From positions 62,001 to 126,000 of the forward strand of contig JAHDIK010000011.1 in assembly GCA_020630795.1 (NCBI GenBank): a stretch of 64,000 nt of DNA. The letters run 5' to 3'. Position 1 is the stretch's first letter; each line of letters begins with the position of its first letter. Positions 15,837 to 27,400 of this stretch are shown here, piece by piece. The notes under the pieces were generated by a model. That model was not told where the DNA came from. It did no database searches and was given only the letters and a program-made list of their open reading frames with translations. The translations under genes were made by a program, and so were the position numbers. Source of the DNA: Colwellia sp. GTDB lineage: Bacteria; Pseudomonadota; Gammaproteobacteria; Enterobacterales; Alteromonadaceae.

Positions 15837-17189
15837 CTACATTGTGACAAATTCTTCGGCAGAGGTTGGATGTATCGCTATTGTATTATCAAAGTCTGCT
15901 TTGGTAGCGCCCATTTTCATCGCTACTGCAAACCCTTGTAATAGCTCATCACTACCGAAACCGATACTGTGAATACCGACTATTTTTTCTTCTTCACCTA
16001 CACATATTAATTTCATACGTGTTGGGTCACGGTAATCTTCAGTAATAGCTTGGTACAACGCGGTGAATTGTGAATTATATACCTTCACATTTTCTTCACC
16101 GTATTCTGCAAATGCTTCTTTTTCACTTAACCCTACGGTTCCAATAACAGGATGGCTAAACACAACTGTTGCAATGGTTGAATAATCTAGATGTTCGTCA
16201 GGTTTATTGTTAAATAAACGTTCACATAATCGGCGGCCGGCGGCCACTGCTACAGGCGTTAGTTGTGCTCGACCCGTATTATCACCAACTGCATAAATAT
16301 TACTTACGTCGGTATTTTGATATTTGTCTGCAGGAATAAATCCACGTTCATCTAACTCAATACCAGTAGCCTCAATATTAATATTGTCGGTTGCTGGTTC
16401 GCGTCCAATTGCCCATACCAATTTCTCAACAGGGCCTACTGTTTTGCCATTTTCTAAATGGATAGTCAGTAATCCGTCATCACCTTTTTCAACCTTGGTA
16501 GGAATACTATGCGTATGTAATGTTGGTCCATGTTTCGCCATTTGCTCTACTAATGTGTCGCTTAGCATGTCATCAAAACCACGTAATGGCTTTTCTTTAC
16601 GCACGAGCAAATGCGCCTGCGTACCAAGCGCATGAAACACGCCAGCTAATTCAACGGCAATATAACCCGCCCCTACTACAGCAACACTTTTAGGTTGCTC
16701 TGTTAACGCAAAAAAGCCGTCTGAGTCTATACCGTGCTCAGCACCTTCAATATTAGGAATACTTGGTCTGCCACCTGTAGCGATTGTTATATGATCTGCC
16801 GTGTACTGAGTACCATTAACTTCAACGGTATTGGCATTTACGAACGTTGCAAAACCATCAATAACGGTAACTTTATTTGCATCAAATCCTCTCTGATACG
16901 CGGCATGAATACGCTCAATATATGCTTCTCTATTGCTTACGAGTTTAGCCCAATCAAATGACTGTAGTGGCGCTTTAAAACCGTAGTCAGACGCAAACTT
17001 TAATGCATCGGAAATCTGACCTGCGTACCACATAGCTTTTTTAGGTACACACCCTACATTTACACATGTTCCACCGATATATTTTGCTTCAATTACCGCT
17101 GCTTTTTTACCTAATTTAGCCGCACGATTTGCAGATGCGATGCCGCCGCTACCGCCGCCGATAGAAATGTAGTCAAAATGTTGAGTCAT
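15837..17189 (-). CDS. gor: Glutathione-disulfide reductase
   Basis: This 450-residue flavoprotein is full length for Gor. The FAD-binding GxGxxG is at residues 11-16. The redox disulfide CVNVGC is at 42-47. The NADPH Rossmann motif [11 protein letters not shown] is near 173-183, followed by LLVRKEK, where Arg/Lys favour NADPH. The C-terminal catalytic HPTSAEE is at about 440-446. It reduces GSSG to GSH in the cytosol. It is monocistronic, ending at the hairpin at 15780. The start is ATG at 17189. The second-FAD motif [14 protein letters not shown] is intact. Confidence 0.96.
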   Translation of the reverse strand: MTQHFDYISIGGGSGGIASANRAAKLGKKAAVIEAKYIGGTCVNVGCVPKKAMWYAGQISDALKFASDYGFKAPLQSFDWAKLVSNREAYIERIHAAYQRGFDANKVTVIDGFATFVNANTVEVNGTQYTADHITIATGGRPSIPNIEGAEHGIDSDGFFALTEQPKSVAVVGAGYIAVELAGVFHALGTQAHLLVRKEKPLRGFDDMLSDTLVEQMAKHGPTLHTHSIPTKVEKGDDGLLTIHLENGKTVGPVEKLVWAIGREPATDNINIEATGIELDERGFIPADKYQNTDVSNIYAVGDNTGRAQLTPVAVAAGRRLCERLFNNKPDEHLDYSTIATVVFSHPVIGTVGLSEKEAFAEYGEENVKVYNSQFTALYQAITEDYRDPTRMKLICVGEEEKIVGIHSIGFGSDELLQGFAVAMKMGATKADFDNTIAIHPTSAEEFVTM

Positions 17190-17297
17190 AATGGTTCCGA
17201 TTAAATAGTTAAATGGATTATTGGTTAAAGACCTCGATTACCTGTTTGTAATTTCATTCTTTATTAACCCTTTATATGGGTTGATATGTTCAAAGAA

Positions 17298-20200
17298 TCA
17301 AGACGATGCGAGTAACGGCTGTTTATTTTGTGTGACAAGGTAATCACTAAGCTCTTCAAACGGTAAAGGTCGACTATAAAAATAGCCCTGTATATCTCTA
17401 CATTTAAGCTGACTTAAATAATCAAGTTGCTCCTGTGTTTCAACACCTTCTGCAATACACTTCATGTTCAACCGTTTCGCCAGTACAACAGTAGCATCTA
17501 CTATCGCTTCGTCGGCACTGTTTACGTTAATACCTGATACGAAAGTGCGATCAATTTTAATAATTTGCAGCGGTAATTGTTTTAAATACGACAATGAGGA
17601 ATAACCCGTGCCAAAGTCATCGAGTGCTAATAAAATGCCGAGTGCTGATAGCATATTCATAATTTTTATGGCTTTTTCTGGCTCAGAAATTAGTACACTT
17701 TCTGTAACTTCTAGCTTTAACGCACTCGCTGGTAAGTCATGCTTAAATAACTGCTTTTTAATGAAAGGCACAAGGCTATCTTTAGCAAAGTGTAAAGGTG
17801 AAAGGTTAACAGAAAGAAATAGCTCTTCATTGGTTTCACGCCATTTAGCAAGGTCTCTCAACCCTCGGTCAATAGCTTGTTCTGTCATTTCAACAATTAA
17901 ACCCAGTTCTTCAGCGATAGGAATAAAAGTTAAAGGCGGAATTAATTTTTCAGGCGTTTGCCAACGCAACAACAATTCAAAACCAATAGGCTTTTCAATT
18001 GCCGAATCAACAATTGGCTGATAGTGATTAACAAACTCGTTTTTACTCAATGCTTGTTTCAAATTAGATTCTACCTGCAAGCGTGAATTTGCTTCGTAAT
18101 TCATTCGTTTAGTAAAAAACTGAAACGTATTTCGCCCTAATTGTTTTGAATAGTACATTGCAACATCGGCATTACGGAGAAGTTCATCGGAATTTCGAGC
18201 ATCATCAGGATACAACGCAATACCAATACTTGCGCCTACGCTAACTACGTTACCGTTTAATGTGACAGGCTTACCTACGGCTTCAATTAATTTTTGAGCA
18301 ATACTGCCAAGCTGCGAATTACCTTTAAAATATTCAAGTAAAACGACAAATTCATCGCCACCAATACGTGCAATCGTGTCATCTACCCTTAAAGTGTTCG
18401 TAAGTCTTGCGGTAACTTCTTGCAACAACAAGTCACCACAATCATGCCCTAAGGTATCGTTAATTTGTTTAAAACGGTCTAAATCAATAAAGAATAACGC
18501 AATTGAGGTATTTTTGCGTTTTGAATAATCCATGGCGTGCTTGATTCTTTCAAGCAATAATGAGCGATTGGGTAAGTTGGTAAGATGATCGTAATTTGCT
18601 AAATACCTTAGCTCTTGTTCGGCAAGCTTTTGCGCAGAAATGTCTGAAAAAACACAAATGTAGTGCAATTGGTTATTCGCTTCGTTACGGCTGACCGTAA
18701 TATTTACAATAACGTGATATTCGTCACCATCGTCTGTAAAGACGAGTTCTTCACTCTTCCAATGCTCGCCTTCTTTTAAACGAGATAAGACTTTACGATA
18801 TTGATCGCGTTTCTCTTGGGTAAAGCCAAACAATTTATCGCTGAATTCAAACTCCTCATTCTCCCAGCCAAACACTTCACACAACGATTTATTGGCCGTT
18901 ACACGCGTGAAATTTTCACTAATAATAAACACCCAATCTTTGGTTTGTTTGAATGCATCGCCGTAATACAAAGCGCGTTCTTCTGAAGCCTTAGTATCTG
19001 TAATGTTGGTATACGATCCAGTAATTCTGATTGGTTCTCCGTCACTTGATACTTCAACAATTTTGCCCAAGTCTTTGTACCATAGCCACTCGCCTTTCTT
19101 ATTTTTTAAACGATAGGTACATGTGAAGCTGTCGTTATCAGACTCGTTATGTAGGAAAATCTGCCAACGTGATAAAAAGTCTTCTTTGTCTTCAGGGTGA
19201 ATTAACCCAACGTGCTCTCTAAACGGGTATGAGTCTTTAAAGTCTGCGTAACCTAGGTCTTGAGATGCTCGCTTACCAAACATTAAGTTGTCATTGGCTT
19301 GCCAATCCCATACCTCACTATTACTCCCCGTCAACGCAAGTTGAAGTCGATTTTCTCTAAATTTAACCTCTTCATGTGCATTAATTAATTCGACACGTTG
19401 CTTTTGTCGTTTATGAACCCATGCACCGATAAAATAAGCAGCGATAATACAATAAATAAGATAAGCAATTGGAGATGCCCATGGAGCATAAGATACCGAA
19501 AAAATAATTGTTGTTGGCGCTGAAAATTCACCTGTTACAGGTGATTCAGCTCTAATTTCTAGAACGTGTCTGCCTGAGGATAAAAATGGAAAGGTAATGC
19601 TATTTTCGTAAGTTAAAGGATATTGAACATCATCATTACCTTTAAGCTTATATTCATAACGTATTCGTTCAGTATTACCAAAAATAAGCGTAGAAAAGTC
19701 AACGCGAATACCTATATCGTCATAGGCCAGCTTAATAGGTACGTCAGTATTTAAAATAAGCGGCAAATCTAAATCCCTCGATAGTGCACTCACATTAGTT
19801 ACAGTAACCGAGAAGTCTTCATTCGCTTGTAGTTGTTTTAACTTTAGCGGTTCAAAAATACTGACACCAGACATGCCTCCATAGATAAACCTCCCCTTAG
19901 AAAAGTCAGACCAAGCACCACCATTAAATTCATTGTTACTAAAACCGTGTTTAGTATTAAAGTTTCTAAAATGATGAGTTTTACTGTCCATGAAAAACAA
20001 ACCATCATGACTAGAAAACCATAGGTCTCCGTCTGAATCTACCTGAACACCGTAGATATTATTATCGAGAATAGAGTTAGTGCTTGAATAATGATATTTT
20101 GGGGTAAAATCTGGTAAAGACAAACCGATAATGCCTTTACCTAAAAAGGTCATCCAAAACACATTATTTTCATCAATCAGCCAATTATCAATATACGTCC

Positions 20201-21875
20201 ACTCGGTTAGGTTCGCCCTAGGATGGGTATAAAGCAGGCTAGATTCACCCGTTAACGTATCAACTCCCCATAACGAATCATTATTTGAAAACATTAACAT
20301 TGAACTGTCAGGCAAAAAACCTAATAAATTGGTAATGTCTTGCTCAACCGTTCTATAATTTAGATCTTTTGCGATATCAAAGGTATGCTCTACAACCTGT
20401 TCAGATAACGATATTTTAAAAATGCCCTCTTCTGTTGCGAGCCAAATGTTTTGATTGTCATCAACCGAAAAAGATATATATGCGCCTGAAAGTAGCTTTG
20501 TTATTTCTTCTGAATAAGCATTATCAAGTAATTCAAGGGTCGACGTATCAAAAAGTTTAACGCCTTCGTATGTGCCCAATAACAAAACATTGTCATCATA
20601 ATATTCCATATGGAAAATATGGTTAGCTCCATAAATTTCCTTATTGGTTTTATTCACCAAATACGATTCAACTGCATGAGTAGTACTATTAACTAGATTA
20701 AGCCCATTGGCAGTTGCGACCCAAAATGCATCACTGTTTTGGCGATCAGGAACTATTTTCCATACTTCATTGAAACTCAAACTACTCGGGCTATTTTTTT
20801 TATAACGATAATTTGTCACCAATTCACTAGATGATTGCCAAAGATATAAACCTGATGCACCAGTTCCTAACCAAAACATGCCTTTATTATCAATAAATAC
20901 CGACCTAACCGTATCGTCCGACACGTCGTCATATACATCAGAATAACCGAACAAGTAATCAAGCTGCTTCTTCTCATAATCAACAATGAGTAACCCTTGG
21001 TTAGCCGCTACGTACAAGTTCTTAACATTGTCAAAGAACTGCCATGTTGAAATTCCTTCAGCAAGTTTTACATATTCTGGGAGATCGGTGCGTTGGTGAT
21101 AATAATCATCTAAAAACGCGATATCCAAGCGAGAAATACTGGTAAATGAGCCTATATACAGATCATTTTCATGTGCGTGCAACGTATATATTTTTGTTTC
21201 ATCGGCGGCTGTATTGCCATTTTTAGAAGACGTTATAGAAGGAAGTTTGCGCCACTTTTTTTCTTGTTTATTTAACGCAAAAATTCCCGCAGAGGAACCC
21301 ACAATCAAATAGTTTTTATGCTCTAGAAATTCAGTAATATTCGCGTTACCAGGAAGGTCTAGCGACATATCCGCCACTAACGACGCTTTATTATCGTGTT
21401 CATCGTATTGATATATATGCTTTGACGTCGCAATCCATATTTTTTGATTGCTGTCTTCGATCATGTGAGATACATATTGGTTTTTATCGAGGCTAGTTTG
21501 TGCAATTACCAGCTGATATTTATTAGTTATTGGGTTGTAGTTATATATTCCTTTGTCGTACACATTAACCCAAAGTAAACCTTTAGAGTCTTGTTCAAAC
21601 ACTTCAATAGAGAAATTGTCAAAGTCATCGTCTGGCCCTTCAAGCAGTTTAAAGGTGTATCCGTCATAAATATTTAACCCACCATCAGTACCAATCCATA
21701 TAAAACCAGACGAGTCTTGAACAACCGAATTTACCGTACCTTGAGATAGGCCATCTTCAACGGTTAACGTTGATAATTTAAGGTTGTTTACGTTCGCAAC
21801 TGCAGTAAACGTAAAAAGCCCGTTCATCACGAACAGGCAAAACAACATAAAAAAGCTACATAAAAACTTAAACAT
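17298..21875 (-). CDS. Membrane sensor with two-component-type propellers, PAS-PAS-GGDEF-EAL
   Basis: This 1525-residue protein has a signal peptide (residues 1-28). Fourteen or so regulator-propeller repeats (GxIWIGTDGGL-type) and a Y_Y_Y domain fill about 30-785 in the periplasm, with one membrane helix near 795-815. Two PAS domains follow (about 835-955 and 960-1085), the second with a PAC-like tail. GGDEF is intact near residue 1173 and an RVDD inhibitory site lies five residues before it. The EAL domain reads FELLLRW near 1297, with Glu kept and Ala replaced by Leu, and has intact DDFGTGYSSL. It probably controls cyclic-di-GMP in response to an external ligand, possibly a polysaccharide product. 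The ligand is unknown. Confidence 0.92.
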   Translation of the reverse strand: MFKFLCSFFMLFCLFVMNGLFTFTAVANVNNLKLSTLTVEDGLSQGTVNSVVQDSSGFIWIGTDGGLNIYDGYTFKLLEGPDDDFDNFSIEVFEQDSKGLLWVNVYDKGIYNYNPITNKYQLVIAQTSLDKNQYVSHMIEDSNQKIWIATSKHIYQYDEHDNKASLVADMSLDLPGNANITEFLEHKNYLIVGSSAGIFALNKQEKKWRKLPSITSSKNGNTAADETKIYTLHAHENDLYIGSFTSISRLDIAFLDDYYHQRTDLPEYVKLAEGISTWQFFDNVKNLYVAANQGLLIVDYEKKQLDYLFGYSDVYDDVSDDTVRSVFIDNKGMFWLGTGASGLYLWQSSSELVTNYRYKKNSPSSLSFNEVWKIVPDRQNSDAFWVATANGLNLVNSTTHAVESYLVNKTNKEIYGANHIFHMEYYDDNVLLLGTYEGVKLFDTSTLELLDNAYSEEITKLLSGAYISFSVDDNQNIWLATEEGIFKISLSEQVVEHTFDIAKDLNYRTVEQDITNLLGFLPDSSMLMFSNNDSLWGVDTLTGESSLLYTHPRANLTEWTYIDNWLIDENNVFWMTFLGKGIIGLSLPDFTPKYHYSSTNSILDNNIYGVQVDSDGDLWFSSHDGLFFMDSKTHHFRNFNTKHGFSNNEFNGGAWSDFSKGRFIYGGMSGVSIFEPLKLKQLQANEDFSVTVTNVSALSRDLDLPLILNTDVPIKLAYDDIGIRVDFSTLIFGNTERIRYEYKLKGNDDVQYPLTYENSITFPFLSSGRHVLEIRAESPVTGEFSAPTTIIFSVSYAPWASPIAYLIYCIIAAYFIGAWVHKRQKQRVELINAHEEVKFRENRLQLALTGSNSEVWDWQANDNLMFGKRASQDLGYADFKDSYPFREHVGLIHPEDKEDFLSRWQIFLHNESDNDSFTCTYRLKNKKGEWLWYKDLGKIVEVSSDGEPIRITGSYTNITDTKASEERALYYGDAFKQTKDWVFIISENFTRVTANKSLCEVFGWENEEFEFSDKLFGFTQEKRDQYRKVLSRLKEGEHWKSEELVFTDDGDEYHVIVNITVSRNEANNQLHYICVFSDISAQKLAEQELRYLANYDHLTNLPNRSLLLERIKHAMDYSKRKNTSIALFFIDLDRFKQINDTLGHDCGDLLLQEVTARLTNTLRVDDTIARIGGDEFVVLLEYFKGNSQLGSIAQKLIEAVGKPVTLNGNVVSVGASIGIALYPDDARNSDELLRNADVAMYYSKQLGRNTFQFFTKRMNYEANSRLQVESNLKQALSKNEFVNHYQPIVDSAIEKPIGFELLLRWQTPEKLIPPLTFIPIAEELGLIVEMTEQAIDRGLRDLAKWRETNEELFLSVNLSPLHFAKDSLVPFIKKQLFKHDLPASALKLEVTESVLISEPEKAIKIMNMLSALGILLALDDFGTGYSSLSYLKQLPLQIIKIDRTFVSGINVNSADEAIVDATVVLAKRLNMKCIAEGVETQEQLDYLSQLKCRDIQGYFYSRPLPFEELSDYLVTQNKQPLLASS

Positions 21876-22211
21876 AAAACCCGAGCACTACCAACATATT
21901 TAGTATTTTTCTCACGTCTAATTCATCCATAAATTGCGTAATATTATTCTATTGATTTAATGGTATTAATTTTTGGTTATTTATAAGTTAGCATTCCATT
22001 TTTAACATAAATAAAAGGGATATACCAAACTGCGTATTAAATCTCACATATTCGTGAGAACGTATTCAATATAAGCATAGTTAATTTTTGAGAAATATCA
22101 TTAAATTTAGATATTTATATCAAGTACTGGGGTATTGCTTTATTTGTCCTTGAAATGAAGCCAATTCGTTATTACATATAGAGTAAGTATTTCTATAAAG
22201 GTCAACAATCG
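21876..22211. other. 336-bp divergent promoter region with a TCTCAC/GTGAGA dyad
   Basis: This AT-rich region separates the divergent sensor gene and prlC. It contains an inverted repeat TCTCAC-N6-GTGAGA at 22042-22059, about 150 bp before prlC, which could be an operator. The half-sites are in the wrong order for a CRP site. No reading frame or RNA structure of note was seen elsewhere. Confidence 0.5.
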
Positions 22212-24260
22212 ATGACAAATCCATTACTTGTACAAACTGCTTTACCTGAATTTTCAAAAATCAAACCAGAACACGTAAAACCTGCCGTTGAACACGCTAT
22301 TTCAGAGTGTAAAAAAGTTATAGATAATGTGTTGTCGTCTACAACTGAATTTACATGGAAAAACCTTGTTGAACCTATTGACGAAGTAGGCGATAAATTA
22401 GGTAAATTATGGTCTCCTGTATCACACATGAACTCGGTTGTTAGTAGTGATGAACTGCGCGACGCGTACGAGTCATGCTTACCTATACTGTCTGAATACA
22501 GCACATTCGTTGGCCAACATAAACCACTGTATGAAGCATACCAACAGCTTGCAGAAAGCAAACACTATCAATCACTTAATGTTGCTCAAAAGAAAGTAAT
22601 TGACGATACATTACGTGACTTTAAATTGTCTGGCATTGCCTTAGAAAAGTCTCAACAAGTCCGTTACGGTGAAATTGTTACGCGCTTATCTGATCTCAGT
22701 TCGCAATACAGCAACAATGTATTAGATGCTACTCATGCGTTTACAGTAAATATAACCAATGAAGACGAATTGTCTGGCTTGCCAGACAGCGCAAAAGAAG
22801 CAGCTAAAGCATTAGCGCAAGAAAAAGAACTTTCAGGTTGGTTGTTCACGTTAGATTTTCCGAGCTACTTACCTGTAATGACATACTGCGATAACCGCGA
22901 TCTACGTGAAAAAATGTATCATGCGTTTTGTACTCGTGCATCAGATCAAGGGCCAAACGCCGGTGAATTCGACAATAGCGACTTCATGCTAGAAACACTG
23001 CAATTAAGGCACGATCTTGCAGTGTTGCTAGGTTTTGAAAATTACGCAGAAAAATCAATCGAAACTAAAATGGCGGCTAAAACAAGTGAAGTTATTGGTT
23101 TTCTTGAAGGTTTAGCAGCCAAATCAAAGCAACAAGGCGCCAAAGAAATACAAGAACTAACAGAGTTCGCTAAAACCATCACGCCAAATGGCGACGAATT
23201 ACAAGCGTGGGATTTACCTTATTATGCAGAAAAGCTAAAACAAGAACGTTACGCTATTTCCGACGAAGAATTACGCCCATACTTCCCTGAAAGCAAAGCC
23301 GTTTCGGGATTGTTTGAAGTAGTAAATCGCTTATTTGGTTTAACCATTACACAACGTGATGACGTTGATACTTGGCACGAAGATGTGAAGTTTTTTGATG
23401 TATTCGACGCAAACAATAACCAAAGAGGCAGCTTCTATTTAGATCTTTACGCGCGTTCCAAAAAGCGTGGCGGCGCATGGATGGATGATTGCGTAGGTAG
23501 AAGACAAACAGTAAATGGCGATATTCAATTACCTGTTGCGTACTTAACGTGTAACTTCAACAAACCAGTAGGTAATAAGCCGGCTTTATTTACGCACGAC
23601 GAAGTTGTTACCTTGTTCCATGAATTTGGTCACGGCATTCATCACATGCTAACGCAAATAAATGAAAGCGGCGTGTCAGGCATCAACGGAGTTCCATGGG
23701 ACGCTGTAGAACTACCAAGCCAATTTTTAGAAAACTGGTGTTACGAGCCAGAAGCACTTGCCTTTATTTCAGGCCACTACGAAACTGGCGAACCTTTACC
23801 TGCCGACATGCTGGAAAAAATGCTTGCGGCTAAAAACTTCCAGTCTGCAATGCAAATGCTTCGTCAACTAGAATTCAGTTTATTCGACTTCAAAATGCAC
23901 ATGAACTTTAATCCTGAAGCAGAAAATACACATTATATTCAAAACACATTAAATAAAGTGCGTGAACAATATGCGGTAGCTAAAGCGCCTGAATTTAACC
24001 GTTTTCAAAACGGGTTTAGTCATATTTTTGCTGGTGGATATGCTGCGGGTTATTACAGTTATAAATGGGCAGAAGTTCTATCAGCAGATGCATTTTCGAG
24101 ATTTGAAGAAGAAGGTGTATTTAACAAGAATGTTGGCCGTGATTTCTTAAATAACATCTTAGAAAAAGGTGGTTCAGAAGAGCCTAGCGATTTATTTGAA
24201 GCATTTAGAGGCCGAGAACCTAGCATTGAGGCATTACTTCGCCATAGCGGCATAAAATAG
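22212..24260 (+). CDS. prlC: Oligopeptidase A (M3 metallopeptidase)
   Basis: This 682-residue cytosolic peptidase has the length and N-terminus of PrlC/OpdA (NPLLVQTALPEFSKIKPEHVKPAVEHAI). The zinc motif HEFGH is at 470-474 (TLFHEFGHGIHH), with the downstream Glu ligand in VELPSQFLENW. The C-terminus HIFAGGYAAGYYSYKWAEVLSAD carries the substrate-binding Tyr/His residues of M3 enzymes. It degrades oligopeptides, including cleaved signal peptides, in the cytosol. It is monocistronic and a strong hairpin follows 12 bp after the stop. Confidence 0.96.
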   Translation: MTNPLLVQTALPEFSKIKPEHVKPAVEHAISECKKVIDNVLSSTTEFTWKNLVEPIDEVGDKLGKLWSPVSHMNSVVSSDELRDAYESCLPILSEYSTFVGQHKPLYEAYQQLAESKHYQSLNVAQKKVIDDTLRDFKLSGIALEKSQQVRYGEIVTRLSDLSSQYSNNVLDATHAFTVNITNEDELSGLPDSAKEAAKALAQEKELSGWLFTLDFPSYLPVMTYCDNRDLREKMYHAFCTRASDQGPNAGEFDNSDFMLETLQLRHDLAVLLGFENYAEKSIETKMAAKTSEVIGFLEGLAAKSKQQGAKEIQELTEFAKTITPNGDELQAWDLPYYAEKLKQERYAISDEELRPYFPESKAVSGLFEVVNRLFGLTITQRDDVDTWHEDVKFFDVFDANNNQRGSFYLDLYARSKKRGGAWMDDCVGRRQTVNGDIQLPVAYLTCNFNKPVGNKPALFTHDEVVTLFHEFGHGIHHMLTQINESGVSGINGVPWDAVELPSQFLENWCYEPEALAFISGHYETGEPLPADMLEKMLAAKNFQSAMQMLRQLEFSLFDFKMHMNFNPEAENTHYIQNTLNKVREQYAVAKAPEFNRFQNGFSHIFAGGYAAGYYSYKWAEVLSADAFSRFEEEGVFNKNVGRDFLNNILEKGGSEEPSDLFEAFRGREPSIEALLRHSGIK

Positions 24261-24272
24261 TTATAAACAAGG

Positions 24273-24303
24273 TATATGGAGGCTTTCAGGAAGCCTCCAT
24301 ATA
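24273..24303 (+). terminator. prlC terminator
   Basis: A 13-bp perfect stem (TATATGGAGGCTT at 24273-24285, complement at 24291-24303) with a 5-nt loop starts 12 bp after the prlC stop. The T run after it is weak, so termination strength is uncertain. Confidence 0.75.
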
Positions 24304-24427
24304 TTAAATTTCACTTTTCAACGTAAAAAACAGATTAACCACTCCCAACTCGCGCCGATTTTTTTTTATTATTGGCCGAATATTTCCTACCTTAAATTTC
24401 AATAATCCGGATAAGATTGATCAGTAT

Positions 24428-24439
24428 ATTGTTAACTAT
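24428..24439. promoter_or_regulatory. Variant palindrome ATTGTTAACTAT upstream of the haem-protein gene
   Basis: This differs by one base from the agar-locus element ATTGTTAACAAT and ends 23 bp before the start codon at 24463. It might place the haem-protein/TIM-barrel pair in the same regulon. The evidence is weak. Confidence 0.25.
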
Positions 24440-24462
24440 CTTTCTAAAATTAGTGGCCGCTT

Positions 24463-27400
24463 ATGTTTAAAAAACTGTTCATCACACTTATTTGCGTATA
24501 TTCGCAAGGTATTACAGCCGAAGTAATGACGTTGCGCGATATTGAAAATAGAATGGATAGTTTCAATCTTCCAAAGAATATGGAAATTAACCTTTGGGCC
24601 GACCCTTCTCACACCCAAAACCCTGGCTATTTCAGCTTTGACTCTAAAGGTCGACTAATGATCGCTGAGATTTACAGGGTAGATCAAGGTGTCGATGATA
24701 TAAGACGATATAACAAAAATTTATCGATAGCAGATGTGGAAATTGAAACATTAGAAGACCGCTTCAAAATGTACCATGACTTTAAAGATCAGCTACCCGA
24801 AGGACAATTCAGTAACACGTCAGACAAAATTCGCTTTGTATCAGACACAAATAATGATGGAAAAGCGGATAGGTCTACCCTATTTGCCGACGGTTTTAAC
24901 GATCTATTGGATGGTTTAGGTGCTGGCATAATAGAACGAAACGGCAAAGTGTATTACACCAATATTCCTCATTTATGGCAGTTAGAAGATCACAATAACG
25001 ATGGAATATCAGATAAAAGAACATCACTACAAAGCGGCTTTGGAACACGAGTTAGTTTTCTAGGTCACGATATGCACGGCCTAATTTGGGGTCCAGAAGG
25101 ACGTCTATATTGGTCAATCGGTGATAGAGGTTATAGCTTTACTACCAAAGAGGGAAAAAAAATTCATGGCCCAAATTTAGGTGCTGTTTTTCGCTCAAAT
25201 GCAGATGGTTCGAATATTGAAATTTACTACAACGGTTTACGAAACCCTCAAGAACTAGTTTTTGACGAATTCGGAAACCTATTTACCGCAGACAATGATG
25301 GCGACCATGGAGATTTTGAGCGCATCAACCATCTTATTGAAGGTGGTGATTCAGGCTGGCATGCAGGTCACCAAAGTATCATGAGCTTTACTAATAGGTT
25401 TAATCTGCGTTCTTCAGAATATACTGGCGAACAAACTATTCCAGTAGCGTGGCTGGTTAATGATATGTCATTACCAAGAAACAACAACCAACCTCAATTC
25501 ATGCTACCAAGTATTGGGCAACTTTATACAGGCCCTTCCGGATTAACATATAATCCAAGTAATTATTTAGGCGAGAAATGGCGCAAAAGCTTTTTTATTG
25601 CACATTATGGTGGTTCAGCTTCTGGATCTTATGTCAGTACATTTAAAAATACTGAAAACGGTGCCTCGTTCCTTGCTGGTACAGTTACTGATTTTATTAG
25701 AGGCATAAATGTTACCGACGTTGATTTTGGGCCTGATGGACGATTTTACCTTTCTGAATTTAATTTTGGTGGATGGAAGCCCAAAAATGAAGGCGCAATA
25801 TATGCGTTAAGCAACCCGAATATAGACTACAACCAGAAACAAACCCATAAAAAATATCATCAATTATTAACGAGTGACTTTTCTCAAAAAACGTTAAGCA
25901 TGCTTAACGAATTACTTTCAATTGATCATCAAACCATTCGTCAACGTGCTCAGTTTGCAATGGCCGATCGTGGGGCCGATGCATTACGCTTTTTTAAAGC
26001 AAACGCATTAAACTTCTCCGCTGATACGTATAGTAGAATTCATAGTATTTGGGGTGTTAGTCAACTCATTAGAAATAACAAAGCTGATTTATCAGTACTA
26101 AAACAGCTTTTACCGCTACTAAACGATACCAACGACCAGGTACGGATTCAAACCGCTCGTGTACTAGGAAGTCATAAAAGTGTATTTGCTGAGTCAGCAC
26201 TTATCAAAGCACTTAACGACAAACACAACCAAGTCGCTATGTATGCAGCTTATGCGTTAGGAAAAATACAATCTAAGTTTGCGGTCAAACCAATTATCAA
26301 TAAATTAGATAAAATAAAAGATAAAGATTTATGGTTAAGACATGCTCTTACCATGGCCTTAAAAGGTATTGATAAAAAACATTGGCTCAGCTACAAAAAA
26401 CATCCATCTAAGGCTGTACGCTTAGGTATATTGCTATCACTTCGCTTACTTAATGATAACGACATCGCTTATTTTCTTAATGATAAAGATCAAGCGCTTG
26501 TTGATGAAGCGATCATAGCAATTGATGACAAATCACTTACCAGTGTAAGAACCAATGTTGCATCACTCCTAAGCCCAAACATGCGACACAACACACAAGC
26601 AGAAGCGTATATACATCATAGAATTATTAACGCTAATTTTAACGAAGGTCAGATTGAGAACGCAGTCAATTTATTAAAATATGCCGCATCTCCTATCGTT
26701 CCCGATAGGTTAGCCGCCGAAGCTCTTGCTGCTATTGAAGGTTGGCAGAATGTTAATCCTATAGATACCGTAACAGGGCTGCCAACACTCGCAAATAAAA
26801 AGCGCGCCAATATTACGTCTACAATTAAAAAACTAATACCTGACGTATTAGCAATTGCAAAAGATAAGGCACTCATACAAGCAATGAGAATTGCAGGCCA
26901 AGTAAACTATATATTACCTATTACATTGTTAGAAAAAATATCAACCGATATCAATGCGAACATTGAAATACGTGAACAAGCGCTTGAATTAATTCAAGCG
27001 AACTTTAGAGAAAAAGCAGCGCCTATAGCGACTAAAATGCTTTCAGAGTCATCTAGTAAAATTCGCTCAATAGCATTAAGAAATTTATTCATTAATGATA
27101 AAAATCGCGCCCTAGCGATTGCCAATGGCTATTTAACGTCAACATCCATTATCAACCAAAAAATAGCGTTGTCTTTATTGGGTAATAATACCAACGACAA
27201 TATAGACAATGCGCTTGTTACTAAACTCAAACACTTAAATCAGCAAACGCATGAACCTGCAATCACCCTTGAATTATTAGCCGCTGCAGAAAAAAGTAAC
27301 AATAAAGAAATTCAACAGCTACTCAAAAAATACAACGATAAATTAGCTAAATCTGATGTAACTACACAATTTGCAAGTACCTTAATCGGAGGTGATAAAG

